Positions 37,464-46,139 are shown, counted from the stretch's first letter. The stretch is 64,000 bases of DNA from Sneathiellales bacterium (GCA_028277845.1 JANQFL010000038.1:1-64000); one strand, 5' to 3'. Program-made: numbers and translations. The notes: generated from the sequence alone by a model not told the origin.

Positions 37464-37492
37464 AAAAAAATCGTCTAGCGCACGATTTTTTT
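37464..37492. terminator. Bidirectional-looking terminator between the flavoprotein gene and irr
   Basis: AAAAAAATCGT at 37464-37474 pairs with ACGATTTTTTT at 37482-37492 over a 7-nt loop; short GAAC/GTTC arms flank it. The T run also forms part of the candidate irr promoter (TTGTTC at 37491-37496, TTATCT at 37515-37520). Confidence 0.75.
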
Positions 37493-37521
37493 GTTCAAAT
37501 CGGAAAAAATCCCCTTATCTT

Positions 37522-37947
37522 ATGGGGATGATGCGTAACCGACCTTTCACCGATATCCTGGCTCGTCTGCGAACGGCCGGACTGCGGCCGACGCGGCAGC
37601 GCCTGGCTTTGGGGAAGCTGCTTTTTGCCGACGGCAACCGCCACGTGACGGCCGAAATGCTGCACGAGGAAGCGGTCGACAACAAGATCCAGGTGTCGCT
37701 GGCGACCGTCTATAATACCCTCAACCAGTTCACCGATGCCGGATTGCTGCGCGAAGTGGTCGTTGAATCGGGCCGGTCCTACTTCGACACCAACACCAGC
37801 GAGCATCACCACATCTTCCACGTCGACAATGGCGCACTGGAGGATTTGTCCGACGACTCCATGCGCCTGGTGGAGTTGCCGGTATTGCCGGAAGGCACGC
37901 AGTTGGAGCGCGTCGACATCGTTATCCGGGTTCGGAACTCGAACTAA
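37522..37947 (+). CDS. irr: Iron response regulator Irr (Fur superfamily)
   Basis: A 141-residue heme-responsive iron regulator of alphaproteobacteria; in Rhizobiales Irr represses or activates genes under iron limitation through ICE boxes. Recognised by LRPTRQRLALGKLLF, the recognition helix VSLATVYNTLNQFTDAGLL, and the diagnostic His run at H95-H97 (SEHHHIFH). The Bradyrhizobium-type N-terminal heme regulatory motif is absent, as in Rhizobium. No ribosome site precedes the ATG at 37522; ATGs at 37528 and 37531 are equally possible and the transcript may be nearly leaderless. Rubrerythrin follows. Confidence 0.9.
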   Translation: MGMMRNRPFTDILARLRTAGLRPTRQRLALGKLLFADGNRHVTAEMLHEEAVDNKIQVSLATVYNTLNQFTDAGLLREVVVESGRSYFDTNTSEHHHIFHVDNGALEDLSDDSMRLVELPVLPEGTQLERVDIVIRVRNSN

Positions 37948-37990
37948 TTTGATAACGATTTTCAATCTCTTAAATCATAAATTAAATTTG

Positions 37991-38029
37991 TTCTAAACTG
38001 TTGACCGGGGCAGTACGTGTGCCTATATT
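37991..38029 (+). promoter_or_regulatory. Strong promoter of rubrerythrin with an Irr-box-like half site
   Basis: TTGACC at 38001-38006 and TATATT at 38024-38029 are exactly 17 nt apart, the best sigma70-like promoter seen in the window. Just upstream, TTCTAAA at 37991-37997 equals the right half of the ICE consensus (TTTAGAA-N3-TTCTAAA); the left half is a poor match (about 4 of 7). About 100 nt of leader then precede the ATG at 38131. Confidence 0.6.
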
Positions 38030-38130
38030 GACGGTGTGGCGCTGGCGAAACGCGGCGATAATGCTGTGATCGCCGGTGCTCGGCGATCTCATTCGTTTGA
38101 TTAGACATTACCCGTCAACAGGAGGACCTC

Positions 38131-38550
38131 ATGCCGTCATTAGCGGGCACGAAAACCGAACAAAATCTGAAAGACGCGTTCGCCGGCGAAAGCCAGGCCA
38201 ACCGCCGCTATCTCTATTTCGCCCAGAAGGCCGACATCGAAGGCTACAACGATGTCGCCGCCGTGTTCCGTTCGACCGCCGAAGGCGAAACCGGCCATGC
38301 CCATGGCCATCTGGAATATCTGGAAGAAACCGGTGATCCGGCGACCGGCGAACCGATCGGCGATACCTCGGCCAATCTGAAGGCGTCCATCGCCGGCGAG
38401 ACCCACGAATACACCGACATGTACCCGAGCATGGCCAAGGCCGCCCGGGACGAAGGGTTCGACGAAATCGCCGATTGGTTCGAAACCCTCGCCAAGGCGG
38501 AAAAGAGTCACGCCGGCCGCTTCCAGAAAGCGCTCGACACGATGGAATAA
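38131..38550 (+). CDS. Rubrerythrin without rubredoxin domain
   Basis: A 139-residue diiron peroxidase of the rubrerythrin family that reduces hydrogen peroxide. Four-helix-bundle ligands are visible: E20 (GESQANRRY), E53 and H56 (EGETGHAHGH), E90/E93 (GETHEYTDMY), E124 and H127 (AEKSHAGRF). The C-terminal rubredoxin domain of classical rubrerythrins is missing, so electrons must come from another protein. AGGAGG at 38120-38125 is a near-perfect ribosome site. It follows irr and precedes a Fe-S protein gene and a DUF3501 gene. Confidence 0.93.
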   Translation: MPSLAGTKTEQNLKDAFAGESQANRRYLYFAQKADIEGYNDVAAVFRSTAEGETGHAHGHLEYLEETGDPATGEPIGDTSANLKASIAGETHEYTDMYPSMAKAARDEGFDEIADWFETLAKAEKSHAGRFQKALDTME

Positions 38551-38587
38551 CCGGGCCGGTCCGATCCGGACACACCCGTACCGACGT

Positions 38588-38637
38588 TCGAACCGTTCGG
38601 TTCGACATGGCAACCGGGGTTCATAGCCCCGGTTGCC
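38588..38637 (+). terminator. Two inverted repeats after rubrerythrin
   Basis: TCGAACCG (38588-38595) pairs with CGGTTCGA (38598-38605), and GGCAACCGGGG (38609-38619) pairs with CCCCGGTTGCC (38627-38637), both perfect. There is no T tract, so the second stem may be an intrinsic partial terminator or an RNA-stability stem that sets a high rubrerythrin to downstream-gene ratio. Confidence 0.5.
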
Positions 38638-38760
38638 CCACTCTCCGAGTTTGATTTGCCTGGCCCGTTTGTCGGGGTACCCAGTACCGCGCACCGTGCG
38701 TGTGGGCCATCGCAATCTAAGGGGCACACAAACCGGTGCCGCAACGAAAAGAGGGCCATT

Positions 38761-40098
38761 ATGCGTGAAGGCAGTCTCGAAGCCCCCGTCCGTCATCCGT
38801 TGGATTGGAACAATCCCGAGTTTTATGACGCCGAAAAGATCGATGAAGAACTTCGGCGCGTCTTCGATATCTGCCACGGCTGCCGGCGCTGCTTCAATCT
38901 GTGCGACAGCTTTCCCCGGCTGTTCGATCTGATCGACGAATCGGACACGGGCGAACTGGACTCGGTCTCAAGCGACAATTTCGGCCCCGTCGTTGACGCC
39001 TGCACCCTGTGCGACCTGTGCTTCATGACCAAGTGCCCCTATGTTCCGCCGCACGAATTCAACCTCGATTTTCCGCACCTGATGCTGCGATACCGGGCGG
39101 CGCAGCACCGCCAGGGCAAAACGACCTTCGCCGCGAAACAACTCAGCCGGACCGACCGCAACGGCAAGCTGGCCGGCCTGGCGCCGGGCCTGGCCAACTG
39201 GGCCGGCAAAACGGGCAACGGCCTGACCCGGCCGGTCATGGAATCCGCCATCGGCATCGATCGGGAAGCCCATCTGCCCAAGTTTCACGGCAAGACCTTC
39301 GTCGCCCGGTCGAAATCCGGCGGCCCGGCCGTCAATACCGATGCGCCGGCGCATGGCCGCAAGGCCGTGATCTACTCCACCTGTTTCGTCAACTACAACA
39401 ATCCCGGCATCGGCGAAGCCGCGCGCGCGGTTCTGGCCAGGAACGGCGTCGAGACCGAAGTGGTGCATCCGGCCTGCTGCGGCATGCCGCTCCTCGAACA
39501 CGGCGACATTGGCGCCGTGGCGGACCGGGCGCGCAAGGTGTCGGCCGAACTGATACCGTGGATTGACAAGGGCTATGACGTCATCGCCCTGGTACCGTCC
39601 TGCGCCTTGATGCTGAAATTCGAGTGGCCCCTGATCCTGCCCGGCGACCAGACCGTGAAGACATTGGCCCAGGCGACGTTCGATATCAGCGAATACGTCG
39701 TTGACATCGCCAAAAAGGAAGGCCTGGCGGATGGCATGCAGGCGCTCGACGGCGGCACGGCGCTGCATTTGGCGTGCCATGCCCGGGCCCAGAACATGGG
39801 GCCGAAGGCGGCGGAAATGCTGCGGCTGATCCCTGAAGCCGATGTCGCCGTCATCGATCGCTGCTCCGGCCACGGCGGTTCCTGGGGCATCATGAAGGAC
39901 AATTTCCAGACAGCCCTCAAGGTCGGCAAGCCCGTTGCCCGCCAGGCCGCCAAGGCGGGTAAGGCATTCGTCGCCTCGGAATGCCCGTTGGCCGGCGACC
40001 ACATTTTGCAGGGCATGGAACGGCTGGATACGGAGGTATCCGTCGAGCAGGCCCACCACCCCATTGAACTAGTGGCCAGAGCCTACGGGCTGGCGTAA
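38761..40098 (+). CDS. GlpC/HdrB-like Fe-S oxidoreductase (rubrerythrin-associated)
   Basis: A 445-residue cytoplasmic Fe-S protein. N-terminal cluster motifs are C38-C41-C44-C48 (CHGCRRCFNLC) and C81-C84-C87-C92 (CTLCDLCFMTKC; last spacing is four rather than three). Two CCG-type cysteine-rich regions follow: C208...C239-C240-G (HPACCGMPLLEHGD) and C339...C368-S369-G370, where Ser replaces the second Cys. The layout matches anaerobic glycerol-3-phosphate dehydrogenase subunit C and heterodisulfide reductase-like proteins, but no glpA/glpB partner is present. It lies between rubrerythrin and DUF3501 and is a candidate electron donor to rubrerythrin. ATG at 38761; earlier frame overlaps the hairpin region. 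Confidence 0.85.
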   Translation: MREGSLEAPVRHPLDWNNPEFYDAEKIDEELRRVFDICHGCRRCFNLCDSFPRLFDLIDESDTGELDSVSSDNFGPVVDACTLCDLCFMTKCPYVPPHEFNLDFPHLMLRYRAAQHRQGKTTFAAKQLSRTDRNGKLAGLAPGLANWAGKTGNGLTRPVMESAIGIDREAHLPKFHGKTFVARSKSGGPAVNTDAPAHGRKAVIYSTCFVNYNNPGIGEAARAVLARNGVETEVVHPACCGMPLLEHGDIGAVADRARKVSAELIPWIDKGYDVIALVPSCALMLKFEWPLILPGDQTVKTLAQATFDISEYVVDIAKKEGLADGMQALDGGTALHLACHARAQNMGPKAAEMLRLIPEADVAVIDRCSGHGGSWGIMKDNFQTALKVGKPVARQAAKAGKAFVASECPLAGDHILQGMERLDTEVSVEQAHHPIELVARAYGLA

Positions 40099-40116
40099 AA
40101 GGCAAAGCAGTACGTT

Positions 40117-40725
40117 ATGTCCATGACCATCGACACCGCCATGAAACATGAAATCACCCGCGACGACATTCTGCCTCTGGCGGAATACGAAGCCATCCGC
40201 AGCGAAAAGCGCGGCGAACTGATCGCGCAGAAAAGAAGCCGCCGCGTCGCGGTCGGTCCCTATGCCACCTTCTATTTCGAAAATTACGACACCATGTGGT
40301 GGCAGATCCACGAAATGCTGCGCATCGAGAAAGGCGGCGAAGAGCAGATCGCCGACGAACTGGCGGCATACAACCCGCTCATTCCCAACGGCCGCGACCT
40401 GGTCGCCACGGTCATGTTCGAGATCGAAGATCCGGAGCGGCGCAATGTCATCCTGCGTGGGCTGGGGGGTGTCGAGGACTGCATCGAAATGCGCATCGGC
40501 GACGATGTCATTGCCGCCTGGTCGGAACAGGACGTGGAACGCACCAAGGAAGACGGCAAAACGTCGTCCATTCACTTCGTGCATTTCGACCTGACCGGCG
40601 AACAGGTGACCGCTTTCCGCGACCCGTCCGTCACGGTGATCCTGGGTATCAGTCATGAAAACTACGGTCATATGGCGGTGCTGCCGCCGGTCACCCGGGA
40701 CAGTCTTGGCCACGATCTGGATTAG
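40117..40725 (+). CDS. DUF3501 family protein
   Basis: A 202-residue soluble protein of a family with no function I know. Distinctive segments are RDDILPLAEYEAIRSEKRGELIAQKRSRRV (first 20: RDDILPLAEYEAIRSEKRGE), FYFENYDTMWWQIHEMLRIE and FVHFDLTGEQVTAFRD. No cysteines that could bind a cluster in a motif and no membrane segment are visible. It starts 18 nt after the Fe-S protein and is clearly in its operon. I recall the rubrerythrin/Fe-S protein/DUF3501 trio as recurring in Proteobacteria but cannot check that here. Confidence 0.8.
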   Translation: MSMTIDTAMKHEITRDDILPLAEYEAIRSEKRGELIAQKRSRRVAVGPYATFYFENYDTMWWQIHEMLRIEKGGEEQIADELAAYNPLIPNGRDLVATVMFEIEDPERRNVILRGLGGVEDCIEMRIGDDVIAAWSEQDVERTKEDGKTSSIHFVHFDLTGEQVTAFRDPSVTVILGISHENYGHMAVLPPVTRDSLGHDLD

Positions 40726-40734
40726 GCCGTTTCG

Positions 40735-41247
40735 TCAGTCGACTTCTTCATCCGGATACAGGCCCCAAAGGTCACTGCGCTTGGCCCAGCCGCGAAAGCC
40801 CGACGTCTGCACCTGGCACCATTCGCCGCGGCAATAGCGCAGGCGGCAGATGACACCGGGTTCGGCCATGAACGCCGGTTCCATGGATATGCCGGGTTGC
40901 TTGTAGAACGTGCGGGTGTCGCCGTGCACCACCACGGTACGCCGGCCCGACAGCAGGCTTTTATGGACCCAGCCCTCCGCACCGTCGATGTCGCGGATTT
41001 TGCGCCACAGCTCGTATTCGGCGATGACCTCGACCGGCAATCCCCGGCGCACGAACCGCCAGGCCACCGGATAGCGTACGCCCGGGCCGGTCCGGACATT
41101 CACCCGGTCGGAGCCAAGGGACACGAATCGCGGTGTTTTGCCGGCATTCGCCGAAGTCACGCCGTAGCCGGCTATTACGAGTGCGGCCAGTGCCGAGGTG
41201 ATGAAGGCGTTCAGCAGGTTCCGAAATATCCAAGTCATAGGTGCCAT
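40735..41247 (-). CDS. Exported SH3-domain protein
   Basis: A 170-residue protein with a signal peptide ending near SANAG (about residue 35) and two bacterial SH3-like repeats: the first (VNVRTGPGVRYPVAWRFVRRGLPVEV, about 49-70 onward) ends in EGWVHKSLLSG, the second in RGWAKRSDLWGLYP. Such proteins often target cell-wall components. The ATG at 41247 or 41238 could be used. It is convergent with the DUF3501 gene (9-nt gap) and divergent from the dehydrogenase. Confidence 0.8.
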   Translation of the reverse strand: MAPMTWIFRNLLNAFITSALAALVIAGYGVTSANAGKTPRFVSLGSDRVNVRTGPGVRYPVAWRFVRRGLPVEVIAEYELWRKIRDIDGAEGWVHKSLLSGRRTVVVHGDTRTFYKQPGISMEPAFMAEPGVICRLRYCRGEWCQVQTSGFRGWAKRSDLWGLYPDEEVD

Positions 41248-41566
41248 GGTGTCTTGGCGTGTTCCGCGCCGTCAAAATGGACGGCGATCCGGCCCGCCAA
41301 TGGAATTCCCATGAATCCGGTTATGCCGTTAACCATCGGTGCGGGTCAAGGTGGTGCGGAATTCGGAACCTACGGGCAGAAGAATCGCGAGAGTCAATTG
41401 TCTCGTTGTCATTCATTTGTTAGACAACGGATGCAACTGTGTGGCTGATACCGGCGGAACGTCGCGCGCCTGGCCACGCCAAGGGGGTCGGACCGGAAAC
41501 CGGTGCATTCGATCCCTTCGATTTTGTTTATGCCGCACGCGGTAGCCGTTCTTTGGAGTTGGCCGA
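41248..41566. other. Intergenic region between the SH3 gene and the dehydrogenase
   Basis: A 319-nt divergent intergenic region with no gene I can support. It holds one inverted repeat, CGTTGTC (41404-41410) and GACAACG (41423-41429), 138 nt upstream of the dehydrogenase ATG, which could be an operator. I see no good promoter or terminator. Confidence 0.5.
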
Positions 41567-42553
41567 ATGACGAAAAAGAAACCCCTAGTCATCGTCACGC
41601 GCAAACTACCGGATGTGATCGAAACCCGGATGATGGAGCTGTTCGACACGCGGCTGAACGTGGACGACAAGCCCATGAGCCACGCCGACCTGATCGAGGC
41701 GGTCAAAGTGGCCGACGTGCTGGTGCCCACCGTGACCGACCGCATCGACAGCGGTATTCTTTCGCAAGCCAATCCCGACCTGCGGCTGATCGCCAGCTTC
41801 GGCACCGGCGTCGACCATGTCGACCTGGCCTCGGCGCGCCAGCGCGGCATTACCGTCACCAACACGCCGGGCGTCCTGACCGAGGACACGGCCGACATGA
41901 CCATGGCGTTGATCCTGGCCGTGCCGCGCCGCCTGGCCGAAGGGGTGCGCCTGATGCGCGGCGGCGATTGGGAGGGCTGGTCGCCGACCCACATGCTGGG
42001 CCACCGCATCTGGGGCAAGCGCCTCGGCATCATCGGCATGGGCCGGATCGGCAGTGCCGTCGCCCGCCGGGCCAAGGCCTTCGGCCTCTCCATCCACTAC
42101 CACAACCGCCACCGGGTGTCGGAGGAGCTGGAACGCGAGTTGGAGGCGACCTATTGGGAGAGCCTCGACCAGATGCTGGCCCGCATGGACATCATCTCGG
42201 TCAACTGCCCCCATACGCCGGCGACCTATCACCTGCTGTCGGCCCGGCGCCTCAAGCTGCTGCGCCGCGACGCCTACATCGTCAACACCTCCCGCGGCGA
42301 GGTGATCGACGAAAACGCCCTGACCCGCATGCTGCGGGCCGAGGAACTGTCGGGTGCCGGCCTCGACGTCTTCGAACACGAACCTGCGGTCAATCCGAAA
42401 CTGATGGAACTGGACAACGTCGTCCTGCTGCCCCACATGGGCTCCGCCACCATCGAAGGCCGCGTCGACATGGGCGAGAAGGTCATCATCAACATCAAGA
42501 CCTTCATCGACGGCCACACCCCGCCCGACCGGGTGCTGGAAGGGTTGCTGTAA
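41567..42553 (+). CDS. D-2-hydroxyacid dehydrogenase (glyoxylate/hydroxypyruvate reductase type)
   Basis: A 328-residue NAD(P)H-dependent reductase of 2-oxoacids. The Rossmann GxGxxG is in IIGMGRIGSAVARRAKAFG near residue 160. Catalytic residues can be placed: Arg in NTSRGEVIDENAL (near 244), Glu in FEHEPAVNPKL (near 269) and His in LLPHMGSATIEGR (near 292). Sequence is closest in style to alphaproteobacterial glyoxylate reductase (GyaR); exact substrate uncertain. Good ribosome site (TTGGAGTTGG). Stands alone between divergent and unrelated genes. Confidence 0.88.
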   Translation: MTKKKPLVIVTRKLPDVIETRMMELFDTRLNVDDKPMSHADLIEAVKVADVLVPTVTDRIDSGILSQANPDLRLIASFGTGVDHVDLASARQRGITVTNTPGVLTEDTADMTMALILAVPRRLAEGVRLMRGGDWEGWSPTHMLGHRIWGKRLGIIGMGRIGSAVARRAKAFGLSIHYHNRHRVSEELERELEATYWESLDQMLARMDIISVNCPHTPATYHLLSARRLKLLRRDAYIVNTSRGEVIDENALTRMLRAEELSGAGLDVFEHEPAVNPKLMELDNVVLLPHMGSATIEGRVDMGEKVIINIKTFIDGHTPPDRVLEGLL

Positions 42554-42609
42554 ATCCACTGATCCGGATTCGGTTCGGTAGACTCGATTCATAAAGTTAA
42601 ATCTTGAAT

Positions 42610-42629
42610 GTAATTACGTTCGTAATTAC
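42610..42629. promoter_or_regulatory. Paired palindromes ahead of the toxin-antitoxin pair
   Basis: GTAATTAC occurs at 42610-42617 and again at 42622-42629, separated by GTTC. Each copy is self-complementary, so the whole 20 bp is nearly symmetric. It lies 33 nt before the antitoxin GTG and is a likely operator for the AbrB-type protein. Confidence 0.6.
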
Positions 42630-42661
42630 CTTGATGAAGTACATGCGATTGGAGGCTGGCG

Positions 42662-42907
42662 GTGAAAGTCGAAAAGGGCATTCGAATCAACACGAAGCTG
42701 CGGGCGCTCGGGAATTCCCGCGCCATTCCACTGACGCGAGACGTCATGCAAGCGGCGGGTTTCGATCCCGATCAGCCGGTTACGATCGAGGTTTCCGACG
42801 GGGAACTGCATGTCACTAAAGCAGACAGTGTCTATGCACGCGGCATGGAAATCGGCAAACGTTTGGAAAGCCGTTACGCTCAGACATTCAAGCGATTGGC
42901 CAAGTGA
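42662..42907 (+). CDS. AbrB/MazE-like antitoxin
   Basis: An 81-residue SpoVT/AbrB-fold protein: KLRALGNSRAIPLTRDVMQAAGF is a diverged version of the usual ...GNSRAVRIPK... swapped-hairpin strand, followed by VTIEVSDGELHVTKA. The C-terminal 30 residues probably bind and inhibit the toxin. Start is GTG at 42662 with GGAGG at 42651-42655. The stop overlaps the Doc gene's GTG by 4 nt (GTGA), typical of toxin-antitoxin operons. Expected to bind the paired palindromes just upstream. Confidence 0.85.
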   Translation: MKVEKGIRINTKLRALGNSRAIPLTRDVMQAAGFDPDQPVTIEVSDGELHVTKADSVYARGMEIGKRLESRYAQTFKRLAK

Positions 42908-43323
42908 TCGACGACATCAGGTTTCCGACTGTTGAACTTCTTAAATCGTTACACGAACGACAGATTGAATACTTCGGTGGCTCGCCAGGGATTCGTGACG
43001 AAGGTGCTTTGGAAGCCGCTATTGTTCGAGCGCGGCAATTCCTTGCCTACGAATCCGAGAAACAAGTGACCCTGTTCGAACTGGCGGCCGCTGTCGGTAC
43101 GTCCATTTGCCGGCATCGTCATCCATTTGTCGATGGGAACAAACGCATGGGCTTCATGGTGATCGCCCTGATGCTCGAGTTGAACGGCCATGTTCTCGAT
43201 GTCGCCGAGATGGATGCTGCCGAGAAAATGGAGCGCCTGGCTGCTGGAGAAATCTCCGAACAAACTCTGTCGAACTGGATCGCCGGCAACAGCTATCGAG
43301 CTAAGGACTCGGACCGAGTCTGA
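42904..43323 (+). CDS. Doc-type toxin (Fic fold)
   Basis: A 139-residue death-on-curing family protein. The Fic/Doc active-site loop is HPFVDGNKRMG (H73-G83), matching HxFx(D/N)xNKR of Doc; Doc of phage P1 phosphorylates EF-Tu and stops translation. The N-terminal GGSPGIRDEGALEAAIVRARQ and the LFELAAAVG segment are also typical. Start GTG at 42904 overlaps the antitoxin stop. Doc usually pairs with Phd; here the partner has an AbrB fold. Confidence 0.9.
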   Translation: MIDDIRFPTVELLKSLHERQIEYFGGSPGIRDEGALEAAIVRARQFLAYESEKQVTLFELAAAVGTSICRHRHPFVDGNKRMGFMVIALMLELNGHVLDVAEMDAAEKMERLAAGEISEQTLSNWIAGNSYRAKDSDRV

Positions 43324-43334
43324 TTGACTGTATT

Positions 43335-44129
43335 CTATGCCGCGTGGGCCGACAGATCGGTGATGGTGGCTTGCGGGCCGCACAGGGCGCAGGCCGGGTC
43401 GGGCTTGACGCGCACGGTGCGGAAGTTGGCGGAGAGCGCGTCGTAGATCAGCAAACGGCCCGACATACTGTCGCCGATGTCAAGAATTTCCTTAACAATT
43501 TCAGTGGCTTGCAGGCTGCCCATGGTGCCGGCGATCATGCCGAGCACGCCGGCTTCGGCGCACGACGGGGCGACGTCGGGCGGCGGTGGTGCATGGAAGA
43601 CGCAGCGATAGCACGGGTTGGCGCCGCCCAGGTGCGCCCGGTAGGTCGACAGCTGGCCGTCGAATTGCAGTATGGCCGACGACACCAGGGTGCGGCCCGT
43701 CAGGAAACACGCATCGTTGACCAGGAACCGCGTGGTGAAGTTGTCGCTGCCGTCGGCAACGATGTCGTATTGCGAGATCAGCGCCCGGGCATTGTCGGCG
43801 GTCAGGCGCTCGGTATGTTCGATCACCTCCACGTCCGGATTGATGGCGGCCACGGCGTCCTTGGCGCTGCTGGTCTTGGGGTCGCCGACCCGGTCGCTGG
43901 CGTGAATGATCTGGCGTTGCAGGTTGGACAGAGAGACCACGTCGTCGTCGATCACGCCGATGGTGCCGACGCCCGCGGCCGCAAGGTACATGATGACGGG
44001 CGAGCCCAAACCGCCGGCCCCGACCACCAGCACCTTGGCCTTGAGCAGGGCCTGCTGTCCGGCGCCACCCACCTCGCGCAGGATGATGTGCCGGGCATAG
44101 CGTTCAAGCTGCCAGTCGTTGAGGCTCAC
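43335..44129 (-). CDS. moeB: E1-like adenylyltransferase (MoeB/ThiF family)
   Basis: A 264-residue enzyme that activates the C-terminus of a ubiquitin-like sulfur carrier (MoaD, ThiS or similar) with ATP. Visible: nucleotide loop GAGGLGSP (38-44), DDDVVSLSNLQRQ (61-73), catalytic D130 (DGSDNFTTRF), and the zinc pairs C173/C176 (CYRC) and C247/C250 (CALC); C190 is the likely thioester/acyl-disulfide Cys. No rhodanese domain is fused. MoeB versus ThiF cannot be decided. Last gene of the coaBC-dut-rrf2-cysK run, 34 nt after cysK. Confidence 0.88.
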   Translation of the reverse strand: MSLNDWQLERYARHIILREVGGAGQQALLKAKVLVVGAGGLGSPVIMYLAAAGVGTIGVIDDDVVSLSNLQRQIIHASDRVGDPKTSSAKDAVAAINPDVEVIEHTERLTADNARALISQYDIVADGSDNFTTRFLVNDACFLTGRTLVSSAILQFDGQLSTYRAHLGGANPCYRCVFHAPPPPDVAPSCAEAGVLGMIAGTMGSLQATEIVKEILDIGDSMSGRLLIYDALSANFRTVRVKPDPACALCGPQATITDLSAHAA

Positions 44130-44163
44130 GGATACGCCACTCCTACGTTCGGCTGCCGACCCG

Positions 44164-45147
<984 letters not shown>

Positions 45148-45213
45148 CGCATGGTGCCGTCCCAGCGGTCGGGCAAATTGTTGTTTCGTCGTCCGTTGAT
45201 GGTTTGCCGACCG

Positions 45214-45666
45214 TCAAATGGTGAAGTCGGGCCGTTCCGCGACGGCATTCTTAATACCGCATTCACGGGCCTCGCGGCAAAGGTCTTCCAGATTGATCTT
45301 GTCGAGCCGTTCCATGGCGTCGTTGCGGACCTGGTGCCAGAGCGGCCGCACGACGGTCCGTCCCAGGTCCGACATGGTGCGTTCGTCACTGTATTCTTCC
45401 TCGTCGGCGGCCTCGATCACGCGGATGACTTCTCCAACGCTGATACGGCGGCGCTCCCGCGCCAGGGTGTAGCCGCCGCGCGGACCGCGTACGCCCTTGA
45501 GGATGCCGGCCCGCACCAGTTGCTGCATGACCTGCTCCAGGTAGCGCTGTGGTATGCCCTGGCGCTTGGTGATGTCCTTTGACTGCACCGGTTCGGGCCG
45601 GGCGTTGTAGGCCACGTCGACCACGGCCTCGAGGGCATAGAGCATTTTCTTCGGCATCTGCAGCAT
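45214..45666 (-). CDS. Rrf2 family regulator upstream of cysK
   Basis: A 150-residue winged-helix regulator of the Rrf2 family (KKMLYALEAVVDVAYNA, then QRYLEQVMQQLVRAGILKGVRGPRGGYTLARE). The three-Cys cluster of IscR/NsrR is absent; only a Cys pair C-x5-C occurs near the C-terminus (EDLCREARECG). That, and its place directly before cysK, recalls CymR of Firmicutes, which senses cysteine status by binding CysK. The target is therefore probably cysteine metabolism, by inference. It starts 23 nt before the dut stop region on the same strand. Confidence 0.85.
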   Translation of the reverse strand: MLQMPKKMLYALEAVVDVAYNARPEPVQSKDITKRQGIPQRYLEQVMQQLVRAGILKGVRGPRGGYTLARERRRISVGEVIRVIEAADEEEYSDERTMSDLGRTVVRPLWHQVRNDAMERLDKINLEDLCREARECGIKNAVAERPDFTI

Positions 45667-45689
45667 GAAGATCTTCCCGCTTTTTCTGG

Positions 45690-46139
45690 TTATGTCCCGG
45701 TCGAGCCGAAGCCGCCGCCGCCGCGGCCGGTCTCGTCGAGGGTGTCTCTTTCTCGCAAAGTCACCTGGGTCACCGGCGCCACCACCATCTGGGCGATCCG
45801 GTCGCCGCGTTTGATAACGAACGGTGCGTCGCCATGATTGATGAGAATGACGCCGACTTCGCCGCGGTAATCGGCGTCGATGGTGCCGGGGCTGTTGAGC
45901 ACGGTCACCCCGTGGCGCAAGGCCAGTCCCGAACGCGGCCGGATCTGCGCCTCCAGGCCCGGCGGCAGCGCCATCGCCAGGCCGGTGGGAACCAACGCGT
46001 GCGTGCCGGGTTCGATCGTGACGTCCGCGTCAACGGCGGCCGGCAGGTCCATGCCGGCGCTGTCGGCGGTTTCGTAATCCGGCAAGGGCAAACCCGCACC
46101 ATGCGGCAGCCGGGAAACGGCGACGGTGGGGCGGGTCAT
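45690..46139 (-). CDS. dut: dUTP diphosphatase
   Basis: Trimeric dUTPase that removes dUTP and supplies dUMP. The 149-residue protein has all five motifs: [39 protein letters not shown] and the C-terminal [10 protein letters not shown]. The open frame extends upstream inside coaBC, but the ATG at 46139 gives the normal length and overlaps the coaBC stop (ATGA). The coaBC-dut pair is a common proteobacterial arrangement. Confidence 0.96.
   Translation of the reverse strand: MTRPTVAVSRLPHGAGLPLPDYETADSAGMDLPAAVDADVTIEPGTHALVPTGLAMALPPGLEAQIRPRSGLALRHGVTVLNSPGTIDADYRGEVGVILINHGDAPFVIKRGDRIAQMVVAPVTQVTLRERDTLDETGRGGGGFGSTGT

Noticed and set aside
37948-38130. A complete ICE box before rubrerythrin
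   Set aside because: Only the right half (TTCTAAA) is good; kept as a half site, not as a full box.
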